This document shows, one piece after another, positions 1 through 5,801 of a stretch of 8,323 nt of DNA. Origin of the DNA: a bacterium (GTDB lineage Bacteria; SZUA-79; Acidulodesulfobacterales; Acidulodesulfobacteraceae); NCBI GenBank assembly GCA_021803845.1, contig JAJZLA010000052.1:1-8323 (forward strand), read 5' to 3'. Made by a program: the position numbers and the translations under genes. Every line of letters starts with the position of its first letter. Position 1 is the stretch's first letter. The notes below the pieces were generated by a model. That model was not told the DNA's origin and did not search any database. It saw only the letters and a program-made list of their open reading frames with translations.

Positions 1-68
1 TCCGCAGACAAACCGAAAAGTTTTTCGGTTTTTTTTGTATCGTTTTTTTTAGCGCTAACGTTATCCAT
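1..68 (-). CDS. Possible N-terminus of an unidentified protein, cut by the window edge
   Basis: From an ATG at 68-66 the minus strand stays open to the window edge (22 codons plus two bases). The peptide begins MDNVSAKKNDTKKTEKLFGL, a lysine-rich hydrophilic start. It follows purQ after a 67-nt AT-rich gap and would be the next gene in the same direction. There is no clear Shine-Dalgarno sequence ahead of the ATG, and the stretch is too short to assign a family. The same bases form a hairpin with a T-run on the plus strand, so this may not be coding at all. I do not recognise the product. Confidence 0.35.
   Translation of the reverse strand, partial: MDNVSAKKNDTKKTEKLFGLSA
11..36 (+). terminator. 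Candidate plus-strand intrinsic terminator (competes with the edge ORF)
   Basis: AACCGAAAA (11-19) and TTTTCGGTT (22-30) are perfect inverted repeats, and the right arm runs into a block of eight T at 29-36. On the plus strand this has the form of a Rho-independent terminator for a gene ending left of the window, convergent with the pur operon. On the minus strand the T-run after the hairpin is only TTTG, so it is a poor terminator for purQ. The stem is short and A/T-rich apart from CCG/CGG, and it may instead be chance within the edge ORF. Confidence 0.35.
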
Positions 69-135
69 TTGAATTTTGTTTGCTTTATTTTATTTTATTT
101 CACGTTTTTTAAATTATTTATTTTAATTTTTATCT

Positions 136-852
136 TTATCTTTCTTTTATATATTTAATAATAGATTGAAAAATATATCCTCCGTCTTCGCTTCCGAGAA
201 TCTTTTCGGAAGACCTTTCGGGGTGGGGCATTAACCCCATAATATTGCCGTTTTCGTTTGAAATGCCGGCAATATTATACATAGAACCGTTGGGGTTTGA
301 AATTTCGGTTATAGCGCCGTTTTCGTCGCAATATTTAAAAATTACGGTATTTTTATGGTTTAAGCTTTCTATTATTTTCTTTTCGGCAAAATAGTTCCCG
401 TCGTGATGGGCAATAGGCATTTTTAGCAAAGAGTCTTTTTTTAAAGCGCATGTAAAAGGCGTTTCCGTATTTAAGGTTTTTAAATAAACGTCTTTACATT
501 CAAATTTTAAAGAATCGTTTGTAAGCATAACGCCGCTTAAAAGACCTGCCTCAAGAAGTATTTGAAAACCGTTGCAGATTCCTAACACTATACCGCCTTT
601 ATAGGCATAATCTTTAACGTATTCCATTACGGGACTTCTGGCGGCGAGAGCACCCGACCTTAAATAATCGCCGTAGGAAAATCCGCCGGGAATTACTATG
701 AAATCATATCCGCCAAGATCTTTAATTTTATTTTTATGCCATATAAACGAAGCGCTAAGCCCAAATACTTCGTTCAAAACCCTATATACGTCGGCATCGC
801 AGTTTGAACCCGGAAAAACCGTTATGCCGGCTTTTATTTTTTTATTGTTCAT
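136..852 (-). CDS. purQ: Phosphoribosylformylglycinamidine synthase, glutaminase subunit PurQ
   Basis: The 238-residue class I glutamine amidotransferase subunit of FGAM synthase. It releases ammonia from glutamine for the PurL subunit, which converts FGAR to FGAM in cytoplasmic purine synthesis. Seen directly: FPGSNCDAD near residue 13, GGFSYGDYLRSGALAA at about 56-71, the nucleophile loop GICNGFQ with Cys93, MPIAHHDGNY at about 145-154, and MPHPER with His210 and Glu212 completing the Cys-His-Glu triad. Length is normal for stand-alone PurQ, and all catalytic residues are present. It starts at ATG 852, 15 nt after the purS stop, with no obvious Shine-Dalgarno, so it probably depends on coupling to purS. 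The catalytic partner purL is not in this window. Confidence 0.97.
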   Translation of the reverse strand: MNNKKIKAGITVFPGSNCDADVYRVLNEVFGLSASFIWHKNKIKDLGGYDFIVIPGGFSYGDYLRSGALAARSPVMEYVKDYAYKGGIVLGICNGFQILLEAGLLSGVMLTNDSLKFECKDVYLKTLNTETPFTCALKKDSLLKMPIAHHDGNYFAEKKIIESLNHKNTVIFKYCDENGAITEISNPNGSMYNIAGISNENGNIMGLMPHPERSSEKILGSEDGGYIFQSIIKYIKER

Positions 853-867
853 AAGTAATATTTAATT

Positions 868-1122
868 TTATTTAATTTCTATAGTAAATTCTTCTATCAG
901 GGGATTTGACAAAATCTTTTCGGAAATTTCTTCTGCCTCTTCTTTTAGAGAGGCATGCCCGTCTTTTACTTCCCCGGCAAAATCGACTTCGATATACTTG
1001 CCTACCCTTACGTCTTTTACGTTATCGTAACCGGAGGATTTAAGAACCGACAAAACGGCTTTGCCCTGAGGGTCTAATACTTCATCCTTCAACATAATTT
1101 TTATAAAAGCTTTTTTATTCAT
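868..1122 (-). CDS. purS: Phosphoribosylformylglycinamidine synthase subunit PurS
   Basis: PurS is the small subunit that bridges PurL and PurQ in the FGAM synthase complex and is needed for ammonia transfer. The 84-residue product starts MNKKAFIKIMLKDEVLDPQG and carries the LDPQGKAV segment and acidic C-terminal helix typical of the family. I place the start at ATG 1122: GAGGA lies 4 nt upstream and the length matches the usual 80-85 residues. The reading frame is open further, to ATGs at 1155 and 1167, giving up to 99 residues and an 11-bp overlap with purB. That 15-residue extension (rich in T, V and E) is not typical of PurS, and the 1167 start has no Shine-Dalgarno. With the chosen start, the gap after purB is 34 nt. 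Confidence 0.93.
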   Translation of the reverse strand: MNKKAFIKIMLKDEVLDPQGKAVLSVLKSSGYDNVKDVRVGKYIEVDFAGEVKDGHASLKEEAEEISEKILSNPLIEEFTIEIK

Positions 1123-1126
1123 TTTT

Positions 1127-1131
1127 TCCTC
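1127..1131 (-). promoter_or_regulatory. Ribosome binding site deciding the purS start
   Basis: On the minus strand GAGGA is followed by AAAA and then ATG at 1122. It is the best Shine-Dalgarno match among the three in-frame ATGs of purS and favours the shorter 84-residue protein. Confidence 0.65.
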
Positions 1132-1156
1132 GTTTACCGTTGTTACCGTTACCATT

Positions 1157-2449
1157 TTATTCCGCATTGTATCTGTCGAAAATATAGTTAATATGTTTAA
1201 AGTAATAATTAATATCGAATAATTCGTCTATTTCTTGAGCCGTAAAATGCTTAGAAACGTATGCATCTTTTTTTAACAGTTCGCTGAAATCTATCTGCGA
1301 ACGGATGCTTTCGTGGGCAAGACCCTGTACTATTTTATAAGCATCTTCTCTTAATATTCCTTTATCGATAAGAGCCAGCAAAACTTTTTGAGAAAAAATA
1401 ACGCCTTTAGTCAAATTTATATTCTTTAACATATTTTCTTCTTTGACTATTAAATTTTCGATCAAATATGTTAACTGATGAACTATATAATATACTAAAA
1501 TCGTAGAATCCGGCGCAATTATTCTCTCGACGGACGAATGGGAAATATCCCTTTCATGCCAGAGCGGTATATTTTCAAGCGATGCTATAAGATTAGAACG
1601 GACTACGCGGGAAAGCCCGCAAATGTTTTCGGATACTATAGGATTTTTTTTGTGCGGCATCGCGGAAGAACCTTTCTGTCCGGGCGCAAAAGGCTCTTCG
1701 GCTTCGGCAACTTCCGTCCTCATTAGATGCCTGATTTCTAAAGCTATTTTTTCGCATGACGCGGCAAGAGAAGCAAGGGAATAAAAAGCATCCGCATAAA
1801 CGTCTCTCTGTATAACCTGATTAGACAAAATATGTTTAAGCCCGAGAATATCGAGAGCCGTTTGTTCTACTTCGGGCGAAATATTGGCATAATTCCCTAC
1901 GGCTCCTGACAGCTTGCCGAAAGATACCGATTTTATCGCTGTTTTTATTCTCTCTTCGGCTCTTTTAATTTCTTCATAAAATATAAGAAGCTTAAATCCG
2001 AATGTTACCGGTTCCGCATGTATTCCGTGGGTTCTTCCCATTACCGGCGTATGTTTATACCTTACGGCCTGATTTCTTAAAGATTCTCTTAAGCTTTCGG
2101 TTTTTTTAAGTATTAATTCGAGAGATTCCTTTAGCAGTAAAGAAAAAGATGTATCTCCCACATCCGAAGAAGTAAGTCCAAGATGAATAAATCTAGAATC
2201 TTCGCCGACATATTTTGCGACGTTTGTTAAAAAAGCTATGACGTCGTGCTTTGTAACGTTTTCTATTTCCTGTATCTCGTTAACGTTAAACTTAGCTTTC
2301 CGAATTATATTTTCATAAGAAGTATCGGGGATTTTTCCTATTTTATTATAAGCCGTACATACGGCAAGTTCGACCTTCAGCCAGGTCATGTATTTATTTT
2401 CAAGCGACCATACTTTGGCTATTTCCGGAAGAGAATATCTTTCTATCAA
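1157..2449 (-). CDS. purB: Adenylosuccinate lyase PurB
   Basis: A 430-residue lyase of the fumarase/aspartase superfamily. It removes fumarate from SAICAR (to give AICAR) and from adenylosuccinate (to give AMP), so it acts twice in purine synthesis. Seen: N-terminal MIERYSLPEIAKVWS typical of bacterial PurB, KHDVIAF at about 67-73, TSSDVGDT at about 93-100, GRTHGIHAEPVTFG around His141, and the superfamily signature GSSAMPHKKNP at about 260-270 with the mobile-loop serine. The start codon is TTG at 2449, not ATG; AGGAGGT sits 6 nt upstream and the resulting N-terminus matches the family, whereas the next Met (residue 21) would cut off conserved sequence. A 76-nt gap separates it from exbD. 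That gap has a TTGACC -35-like hexamer (2496-2501) but only a poor -10 (AACGAT), so an internal promoter is possible but unproven. Confidence 0.97.
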   Translation of the reverse strand: MIERYSLPEIAKVWSLENKYMTWLKVELAVCTAYNKIGKIPDTSYENIIRKAKFNVNEIQEIENVTKHDVIAFLTNVAKYVGEDSRFIHLGLTSSDVGDTSFSLLLKESLELILKKTESLRESLRNQAVRYKHTPVMGRTHGIHAEPVTFGFKLLIFYEEIKRAEERIKTAIKSVSFGKLSGAVGNYANISPEVEQTALDILGLKHILSNQVIQRDVYADAFYSLASLAASCEKIALEIRHLMRTEVAEAEEPFAPGQKGSSAMPHKKNPIVSENICGLSRVVRSNLIASLENIPLWHERDISHSSVERIIAPDSTILVYYIVHQLTYLIENLIVKEENMLKNINLTKGVIFSQKVLLALIDKGILREDAYKIVQGLAHESIRSQIDFSELLKKDAYVSKHFTAQEIDELFDINYYFKHINYIFDRYNAE

Positions 2450-2455
2450 ATTTAG

Positions 2456-2462
2456 ACCTCCT
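2456..2462 (-). promoter_or_regulatory. Strong ribosome binding site for the TTG start of purB
   Basis: AGGAGGT on the minus strand, with six bases between it and TTG at 2449-2447. It is among the best Shine-Dalgarno matches in the window and may compensate for the weak TTG initiation codon. Confidence 0.8.
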
Positions 2463-2525
2463 AATTACTTTTATCGTTTATCTTATTTAGATATCGGTCA
2501 ACTGCACCGGATTTCGTCCGATCTT

Positions 2526-2924
2526 TTATTTTTTTGTAGCGATAGCTATTTTATACAATCCATGCTCTATGCTTAATCCCATTACGTTTACTATGCTTGC
2601 GGCAGTAGATTTTTTATCCGCTTTTATAATTATAGTGGCGTTTCCCTGAGACTTTTTAACGTCTTTTAAAAATAAAGACAATTCTTTCAGCGAAAGCTCT
2701 TTATTTCTGTAATATATCTTACCTGACTTGGTAATATAAAGCGTAACCGGTTTTTTTGAAGAAGCAAAAGATTTTACTCCTGATTTCGGCAGATGAATTT
2801 TTATGCCGTAATTTGAAGTAAAAGTCGTTGTCATCATAAAAAATATTAACAGGGTTAAAAATACGTCAACCATGTTAATAACATTAATTATAGGATCGGG
2901 CTTTCTTTTAGACGTAAATTTCAT
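2526..2924 (-). CDS. exbD: ExbD/TolR-family biopolymer transport protein
   Basis: A 132-residue single-pass inner-membrane protein with a periplasmic C-terminal domain, the usual ExbD/TolR size and layout. Residues 1-14 are basic and cytoplasmic. The membrane segment is about 15-35 and contains the key acidic residue Asp20 in NMVDVFLTLLIFFMM, equivalent to the proton-path aspartate of ExbD. The rest (KIHLPKSG onward, ending in a beta/alpha periplasmic fold with IIIKADKKS) fits the family. It follows exbB after 51 nt, and the two would form the ExbB-ExbD proton-driven motor. ExbD and TolR cannot be separated firmly by sequence alone; no tonB, tolA, tolB or pal is nearby to decide. There is no strong Shine-Dalgarno ahead of the ATG at 2924. 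Confidence 0.88.
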   Translation of the reverse strand: MKFTSKRKPDPIINVINMVDVFLTLLIFFMMTTTFTSNYGIKIHLPKSGVKSFASSKKPVTLYITKSGKIYYRNKELSLKELSLFLKDVKKSQGNATIIIKADKKSTAASIVNVMGLSIEHGLYKIAIATKK

Positions 2925-2975
2925 TTTACTTGTTTTATATAATCGGCGCTAATTATGATTATAATAAAATTATTT

Positions 2976-3584
2976 TCACTCGGCTTTAATAAAAGATATA
3001 ACCCTTGACGCGGTATCTTCCATAACCGCTCCAAAGTTAAACGCTTTAGAAGCAAAATATTTAAAAAACAAAAAAGATACTATGGCTATTATAAGTCCGA
3101 TAGCCGTTGAATACAATGCCTCTGAAATGCCGAGCGCAAGAAGATGCGGATTTGCTATGCCGTTTCTGTATGATACGGCGCTGAGAGCCTTTATCATGCC
3201 TACTACGGTTCCAAGCAGACCCAATAACGGAGATATAGTGGTAATAGCGCTGAGTCCTTCTAAATTTTTTTCAAGATCTAAGTATGCCCTTTTGCCGGAT
3301 TCCTCAACCTCTAATTTAACGGTATCTATAGGATTTTTATAGTTGTCTATGATAGAAAGATAAATTTTAGCTATAGGCGTTTTTGCCGTCATGCACATAC
3401 CTTTAGCCTTTTCTATGTCCCCGTTTTTTAGAGATTTCTCTACATTGGCAAGAAAATCTTCCGGAAAAATTTTGGATTTCCTAAGGCTGTAAAAACGTTC
3501 AATTATTATTGCAAGTGCAATAACCGAACATAGTATTAAAGGATATAAAAAAAATTCCGTAAGCAGTTCACTTTGATTAAACAT
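2976..3584 (-). CDS. exbB: ExbB/TolQ/MotA-family proton channel protein
   Basis: A 202-residue inner-membrane protein with three predicted membrane segments: about 11-29 (followed by the conserved ER at 29-30), about 113-133 and about 154-176. The second contains SPLLGLLGTVVGM with Thr126 and the third ISEALYSTAIGLIIAI with Glu155 and Thr160. The Glu-to-Thr spacing of five residues matches Glu176/Thr181 of E. coli ExbB, which form part of the proton path. With ExbD it would couple the proton gradient to outer-membrane work. The ATG at 3584 overlaps the end of the ahb gene by 8 bp, and a GAGGGTG ribosome binding site lies about 7 nt upstream, indicating translational coupling. TolQ is the main alternative; the 202-residue length fits either. 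Confidence 0.88.
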   Translation of the reverse strand: MFNQSELLTEFFLYPLILCSVIALAIIIERFYSLRKSKIFPEDFLANVEKSLKNGDIEKAKGMCMTAKTPIAKIYLSIIDNYKNPIDTVKLEVEESGKRAYLDLEKNLEGLSAITTISPLLGLLGTVVGMIKALSAVSYRNGIANPHLLALGISEALYSTAIGLIIAIVSFLFFKYFASKAFNFGAVMEDTASRVISFIKAE

Positions 3585-4566
3585 AATACTTCACCCTCAC
3601 CTTTTTAAATTCTTTAGTGCTTTCGAGAGCGTCGAAATCATTAAGCCCTGTTAGAGAAGAAATTTTATTCATAATGCTCCATGCTTCGTCTTTTGATTTT
3701 GCATGTATCATAGTAAATATATTGTATTCCCATCTTCCGGGATAAACCGGCCTAAGATAACAGTGTGAAACTTCTTTCATGGAAGACATAATTTCGCCGT
3801 TTTTATCGGCTTCTTCACTGTTTGTTTTCCATATTCCCATAAGATTGCAGCTAAACCCAGCTTTTTGATGATATAAAACGCAGGCAAATCTTCTCATTTT
3901 TCTTTCGCTTATAAAATTTTTTACGGTTTCAAGTAATTTTTCCTGAGAAATACCTAAAACCTCAGACATATTCTTAAAAGGTTCATGAGTAATTTCTATA
4001 TCTTTTTGAAGTTCTCTTATGCAGGCTTTTTCAAATTCGGAAATTTTTATTTCCAAATCTTTTTTAAAATCTTCATGGGAAAAGAACTTAAAAGAAGAAG
4101 CATCGTCAGCTCCAGTCATATCAAAATTAACGCCGATTTTATAAAGTTTCAGGGTAGGGAGAATAAGATAGTCTTCCGCGCCCGATTTTTCCGAGAGCTT
4201 TTTTATTTCTTCTTCAAGCGAGTATTCGCAAGGAAGAGTTATTGTAAACCATATATTATATTTGTGGTTTCTTAGATAATTATGACTCACTCCGCTATGT
4301 GAATTTATTATTACGGCAGCCGAATCCGCCGATTTATCGGCTACTTTAAAAGCAGCAAGAGTGCTTTTATAGCCGATATTGTGCGAATCGAATATTGCGC
4401 TTATCTGTCTGATAATTTTACCGTTCTTCATGCGCAGTATTCTGTCTATTACTTCATCTTCTTTAATGCCCGTAATATTAGCAATTTCTAAGAAAGGGTG
4501 TTTGGCGATAGGAAAATCGGCCTGAAGAATATTTAATATTTTTCTGTCTGTAAGTTCAAGTTCCAT
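3577..4566 (-). CDS. ahbAB: Siroheme decarboxylase, AhbA-AhbB (NirDL-like) fusion
   Basis: A 329-residue protein made of two homologous AsnC/Lrp-like halves. Half one (about 1-155) begins MELELTDRKILNILQADFPI, a winged-helix segment, then IGYKSTLAAFKV, SHNYLR (94-99) and KLYKIGVNFD. Half two (about 178-329) begins EKACIRELQKDIEITHEPF, then RRFACVLYHQKAGF, SHCYLRP (267-273), NIFTMIH and STKEFKKVRVKYY. This is the pattern of AhbA and AhbB, which as a complex decarboxylate siroheme to didecarboxysiroheme; here they are in one chain, as in NirDL. The His of each SHxYLR loop matches the family's conserved active-site region. It serves either the alternative heme b route or heme d1 synthesis; no ahbC/D or nir gene is here to choose. 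It heads the operon and is probably not a DNA-binding regulator despite the Lrp-like fold. The frame is also open to a TTG at 4584 (335 residues); the ATG at 4566 gives the usual N-terminus, but neither has a clear Shine-Dalgarno. Confidence 0.9.
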   Translation of the reverse strand: MELELTDRKILNILQADFPIAKHPFLEIANITGIKEDEVIDRILRMKNGKIIRQISAIFDSHNIGYKSTLAAFKVADKSADSAAVIINSHSGVSHNYLRNHKYNIWFTITLPCEYSLEEEIKKLSEKSGAEDYLILPTLKLYKIGVNFDMTGADDASSFKFFSHEDFKKDLEIKISEFEKACIRELQKDIEITHEPFKNMSEVLGISQEKLLETVKNFISERKMRRFACVLYHQKAGFSCNLMGIWKTNSEEADKNGEIMSSMKEVSHCYLRPVYPGRWEYNIFTMIHAKSKDEAWSIMNKISSLTGLNDFDALESTKEFKKVRVKYYV

Positions 4567-4612
4567 AGATTTTAAATTCGGCAAAATATAATTAATAATT
4601 TTATTTATATAG

Positions 4613-4642
4613 ATTATAACAGTTTAGCCGAATGACCGTCAA
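4613..4642 (-). promoter_or_regulatory. Sigma70-type promoter for the ahbAB-exbBD-purBSQ operon
   Basis: On the minus strand TTGACG (4642-4637) is separated by 18 nt from a perfect TATAAT (4618-4613). The expected transcript start is near 4606, leaving a leader of about 40 nt before ATG 4566. The -35 box directly abuts the T-rich tail of the terminator of the preceding cytochrome gene. Confidence 0.75.
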
Positions 4643-4687
4643 GAAAAAAGAAAACCCCCAATCGTATTAAATTTTAACGATTGGGGG
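4641..4687 (-). terminator. Intrinsic terminator of the 4742-5098 cytochrome gene
   Basis: Arms CCCCCAATCGT (4655-4665) and ACGATTGGGGG (4677-4687) form a perfect 11-bp GC-capped stem with an 11-nt A/T loop. On the minus strand it is followed by TTTTCTTTTTTCTT (4654-4641), a good uridine tract. It begins about 55 nt after the cytochrome stop. The G-run on the right arm actually spans eight G (4683-4690). Confidence 0.85.
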
Positions 4688-4741
4688 GGGTTTCAAACAA
4701 TTTTTTGCGTTATCTTTTAGTTTTAAATTATCCTCGGACGA

Positions 4742-5098
4742 TTACTTTAAAGACTCAAGATATTTTGCAATAGTATTAACATCTGAAGCCGGCATGCCTT
4801 TGTGATTCGGCATAATAGCCATATAGGACTTTCCGTTAAGAGTAACCGTACTTCCCGAAGCAAAATGCGCTCCGGGATTTACTATCTGCGTTTTAATCCA
4901 TGAAAGGCTCCTCTGGGAACCTATATGAGAAAGATTCGGACCTACTTGCCCGCCATGTCCGTCTATAGTGTGGCAGGCTATGCATCCTTCCGACCTGAAT
5001 AACGCCGGTCCAGAAGCGGCAAAAGCCGAAACCGCAAACGACGAAACTCCTGCAAATACTAAAGCGGCAGCAATTAATTTACCCATTTTTGAAAACAT
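4742..5098 (-). CDS. Exported monoheme class I cytochrome c (paralogue A)
   Basis: A 118-residue small electron carrier. Residues 1-27 form a Sec signal peptide (basic MFSKMGK, hydrophobic core, likely cleavage after SAFA), so the mature protein is periplasmic or membrane-facing outside. The heme-binding motif CIACH is at 39-43. It is followed by VGPNLSHIG, RSLSWIKTQI and, near the C-terminus, IMPNHKGM, where Met96 or Met102 would be the sixth heme ligand, and a final helix VNTIAKYLESLK. This is the fold of short soluble class I cytochromes c; its redox partner cannot be told from sequence. It is about 74% identical (66 of 89 aligned mature residues, counted by eye) to the product of the gene at 5334-5684. 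ATG 5098 is preceded by AAAGGGGGTG, a C-rich-on-plus leader shared with the paralogue. It appears monocistronic. Confidence 0.93.
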   Translation of the reverse strand: MFSKMGKLIAAALVFAGVSSFAVSAFAASGPALFRSEGCIACHTIDGHGGQVGPNLSHIGSQRSLSWIKTQIVNPGAHFASGSTVTLNGKSYMAIMPNHKGMPASDVNTIAKYLESLK

Positions 5099-5130
5099 TG
5101 TAATTCACCCCCTTTTTTTTAATAAATATT

Positions 5131-5159
5131 ATTATATCTCAATAATATTTTAACAATAA
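5131..5159 (-). promoter_or_regulatory. Putative promoter of cytochrome paralogue A with an AT inverted repeat
   Basis: On the minus strand TTATTG (5159-5154) lies 17 nt from a perfect TATAAT (5136-5131), giving a start near 5124 and a short leader of about 26 nt. The -35 is weak. A perfect 10-bp inverted repeat, AAATATTATT (5124-5133) and AATAATATTT (5141-5150), overlaps the -10 and could be an operator, though such repeats arise easily in AT-rich DNA. Confidence 0.5.
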
Positions 5160-5270
5160 CAGCAATCAATAAAAAGTTAAAGCACAAAAATACTAAAATT
5201 TAAAAAATTAAATAGGTTAAAAATTATAATTATTTTATTTAGGGTATATCAGGTATTTTTTAGCAATAAA

Positions 5271-5323
5271 GTTTTGTTTGTCCGAAGAGCCGCAAGATAA
5301 CAGCGGTTTCGGACAAACAAAAC
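5271..5323 (-). terminator. Long 3' hairpin after cytochrome paralogue B
   Basis: GTTTTGTTTGTCCGAA (5271-5286) is perfectly complementary to TTCGGACAAACAAAAC (5308-5323), a 16-bp stem, with CCGC (5290-5293) and GCGG (5303-5306) able to extend it inside a small bulge. It starts 10 nt after the stop codon of the gene at 5334-5684. On the minus strand the following bases are only TTTATTGC, so it is a weak intrinsic terminator and may act mainly as a transcript-stabilising 3' end. Confidence 0.6.
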
Positions 5324-5333
5324 AATAGATAAA

Positions 5334-5684
5334 TTATTTCAAAGATTCAAGATAATTTGCAAGAGCGTCGACTTTTGAAGCGGACATATGCTTATGCGAT
5401 GGCATAATAGCAGTATAAGATTGTCCGTTGATAGTTACGGAACTGCCAGACGCAAAATGAGCGGAAGGATTTGTAATCTGAGTTTTAATCCAAGAAAGGC
5501 TTCTTTTGCTGCCGACATGAGAAAGGTCTGGTCCTACCGAACCGCCCTGTCCGTTAATCGTGTGGCATGCAATGCATCCTTCGGAACTAAAAAGTGAAGA
5601 GCCGGTTGAAGCAAAAACTGTAGTAGCGCTAAAAATTAAAGCAGAAGCGATTAATAAAGACGAAATTACTTTTTTCATTTCCAT
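5334..5684 (-). CDS. Exported monoheme class I cytochrome c (paralogue B)
   Basis: A 116-residue paralogue of the neighbouring cytochrome. The signal peptide covers about residues 1-25 (MEMKK, hydrophobic core, likely cleavage after TVFA). The heme motif CIACH is at 37-41, followed by VGPDLSHVG and RSLSWIKTQI. IMPSHKHM near the C-terminus offers Met94 or Met100 as the distal heme ligand, and the protein ends in YLESLK as its partner does. It differs from paralogue A mainly in the signal peptide and in surface positions (for example K/S in place of D/P in the last 20 residues), which suggests an older duplication kept under selection for the heme fold. ATG 5684 is preferred over ATG 5678 because TAAGGGGGT lies about 9 nt ahead of the former. 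It has its own promoter and 3' hairpin, so it is probably a separate transcript. Confidence 0.93.
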   Translation of the reverse strand: MEMKKVISSLLIASALIFSATTVFASTGSSLFSSEGCIACHTINGQGGSVGPDLSHVGSKRSLSWIKTQITNPSAHFASGSSVTINGQSYTAIMPSHKHMSASKVDALANYLESLK

Positions 5685-5743
5685 AATAATTCTACCCCCT
5701 TAAAATTAATAAATTATTAATGCATTATTTCTTTATCCACATA

Positions 5744-5772
5744 ATATTATACTAAAAAAAAAATTAAGTCAA
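5744..5772 (-). promoter_or_regulatory. Putative promoter of cytochrome paralogue B
   Basis: On the minus strand TTGACT (5772-5767) is a near-consensus -35. A perfect TATAAT (5751-5746) lies 15 nt downstream and an overlapping TAATAT (5749-5744) lies 17 nt downstream; either could serve as -10. The spacer is an almost pure T-tract. The palindrome ATAATATTAT (5741-5750) overlaps the -10, resembling the repeat at the paralogue A promoter. Confidence 0.65.
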
Positions 5773-5801
5773 GATTTTTATCTTTTTTATATATTTTTTT
5801 C

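Noticed and set aside
81..135. TTTTA-type short repeats between purQ and the left edge
   Set aside because: Simple AT-rich low complexity without a regular unit, flanking repeats or spacers; no CRISPR or mobile-element character.
1538..1726. 62-codon plus-strand ORF inside purB
   Set aside because: It is antisense to the conserved PurB signature region, whose constraint explains the open frame.
2473..2501. Internal promoter for purB (TTGACC with AACGAT)
   Set aside because: The -35 is good but the -10 matches only three of six bases; not listed as a feature.
3985..4275. 96-codon plus-strand ORF inside the ahb gene
   Set aside because: It lies wholly antisense to a well-recognised gene, has biased Phe/Lys content and no family pattern; it is a shadow frame.
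3577..4566. Lrp/AsnC-type transcription regulator
   Set aside because: The two-half layout, SHNYLR and SHCYLR loops, and STKEFKK near the end match siroheme decarboxylase rather than a regulator.
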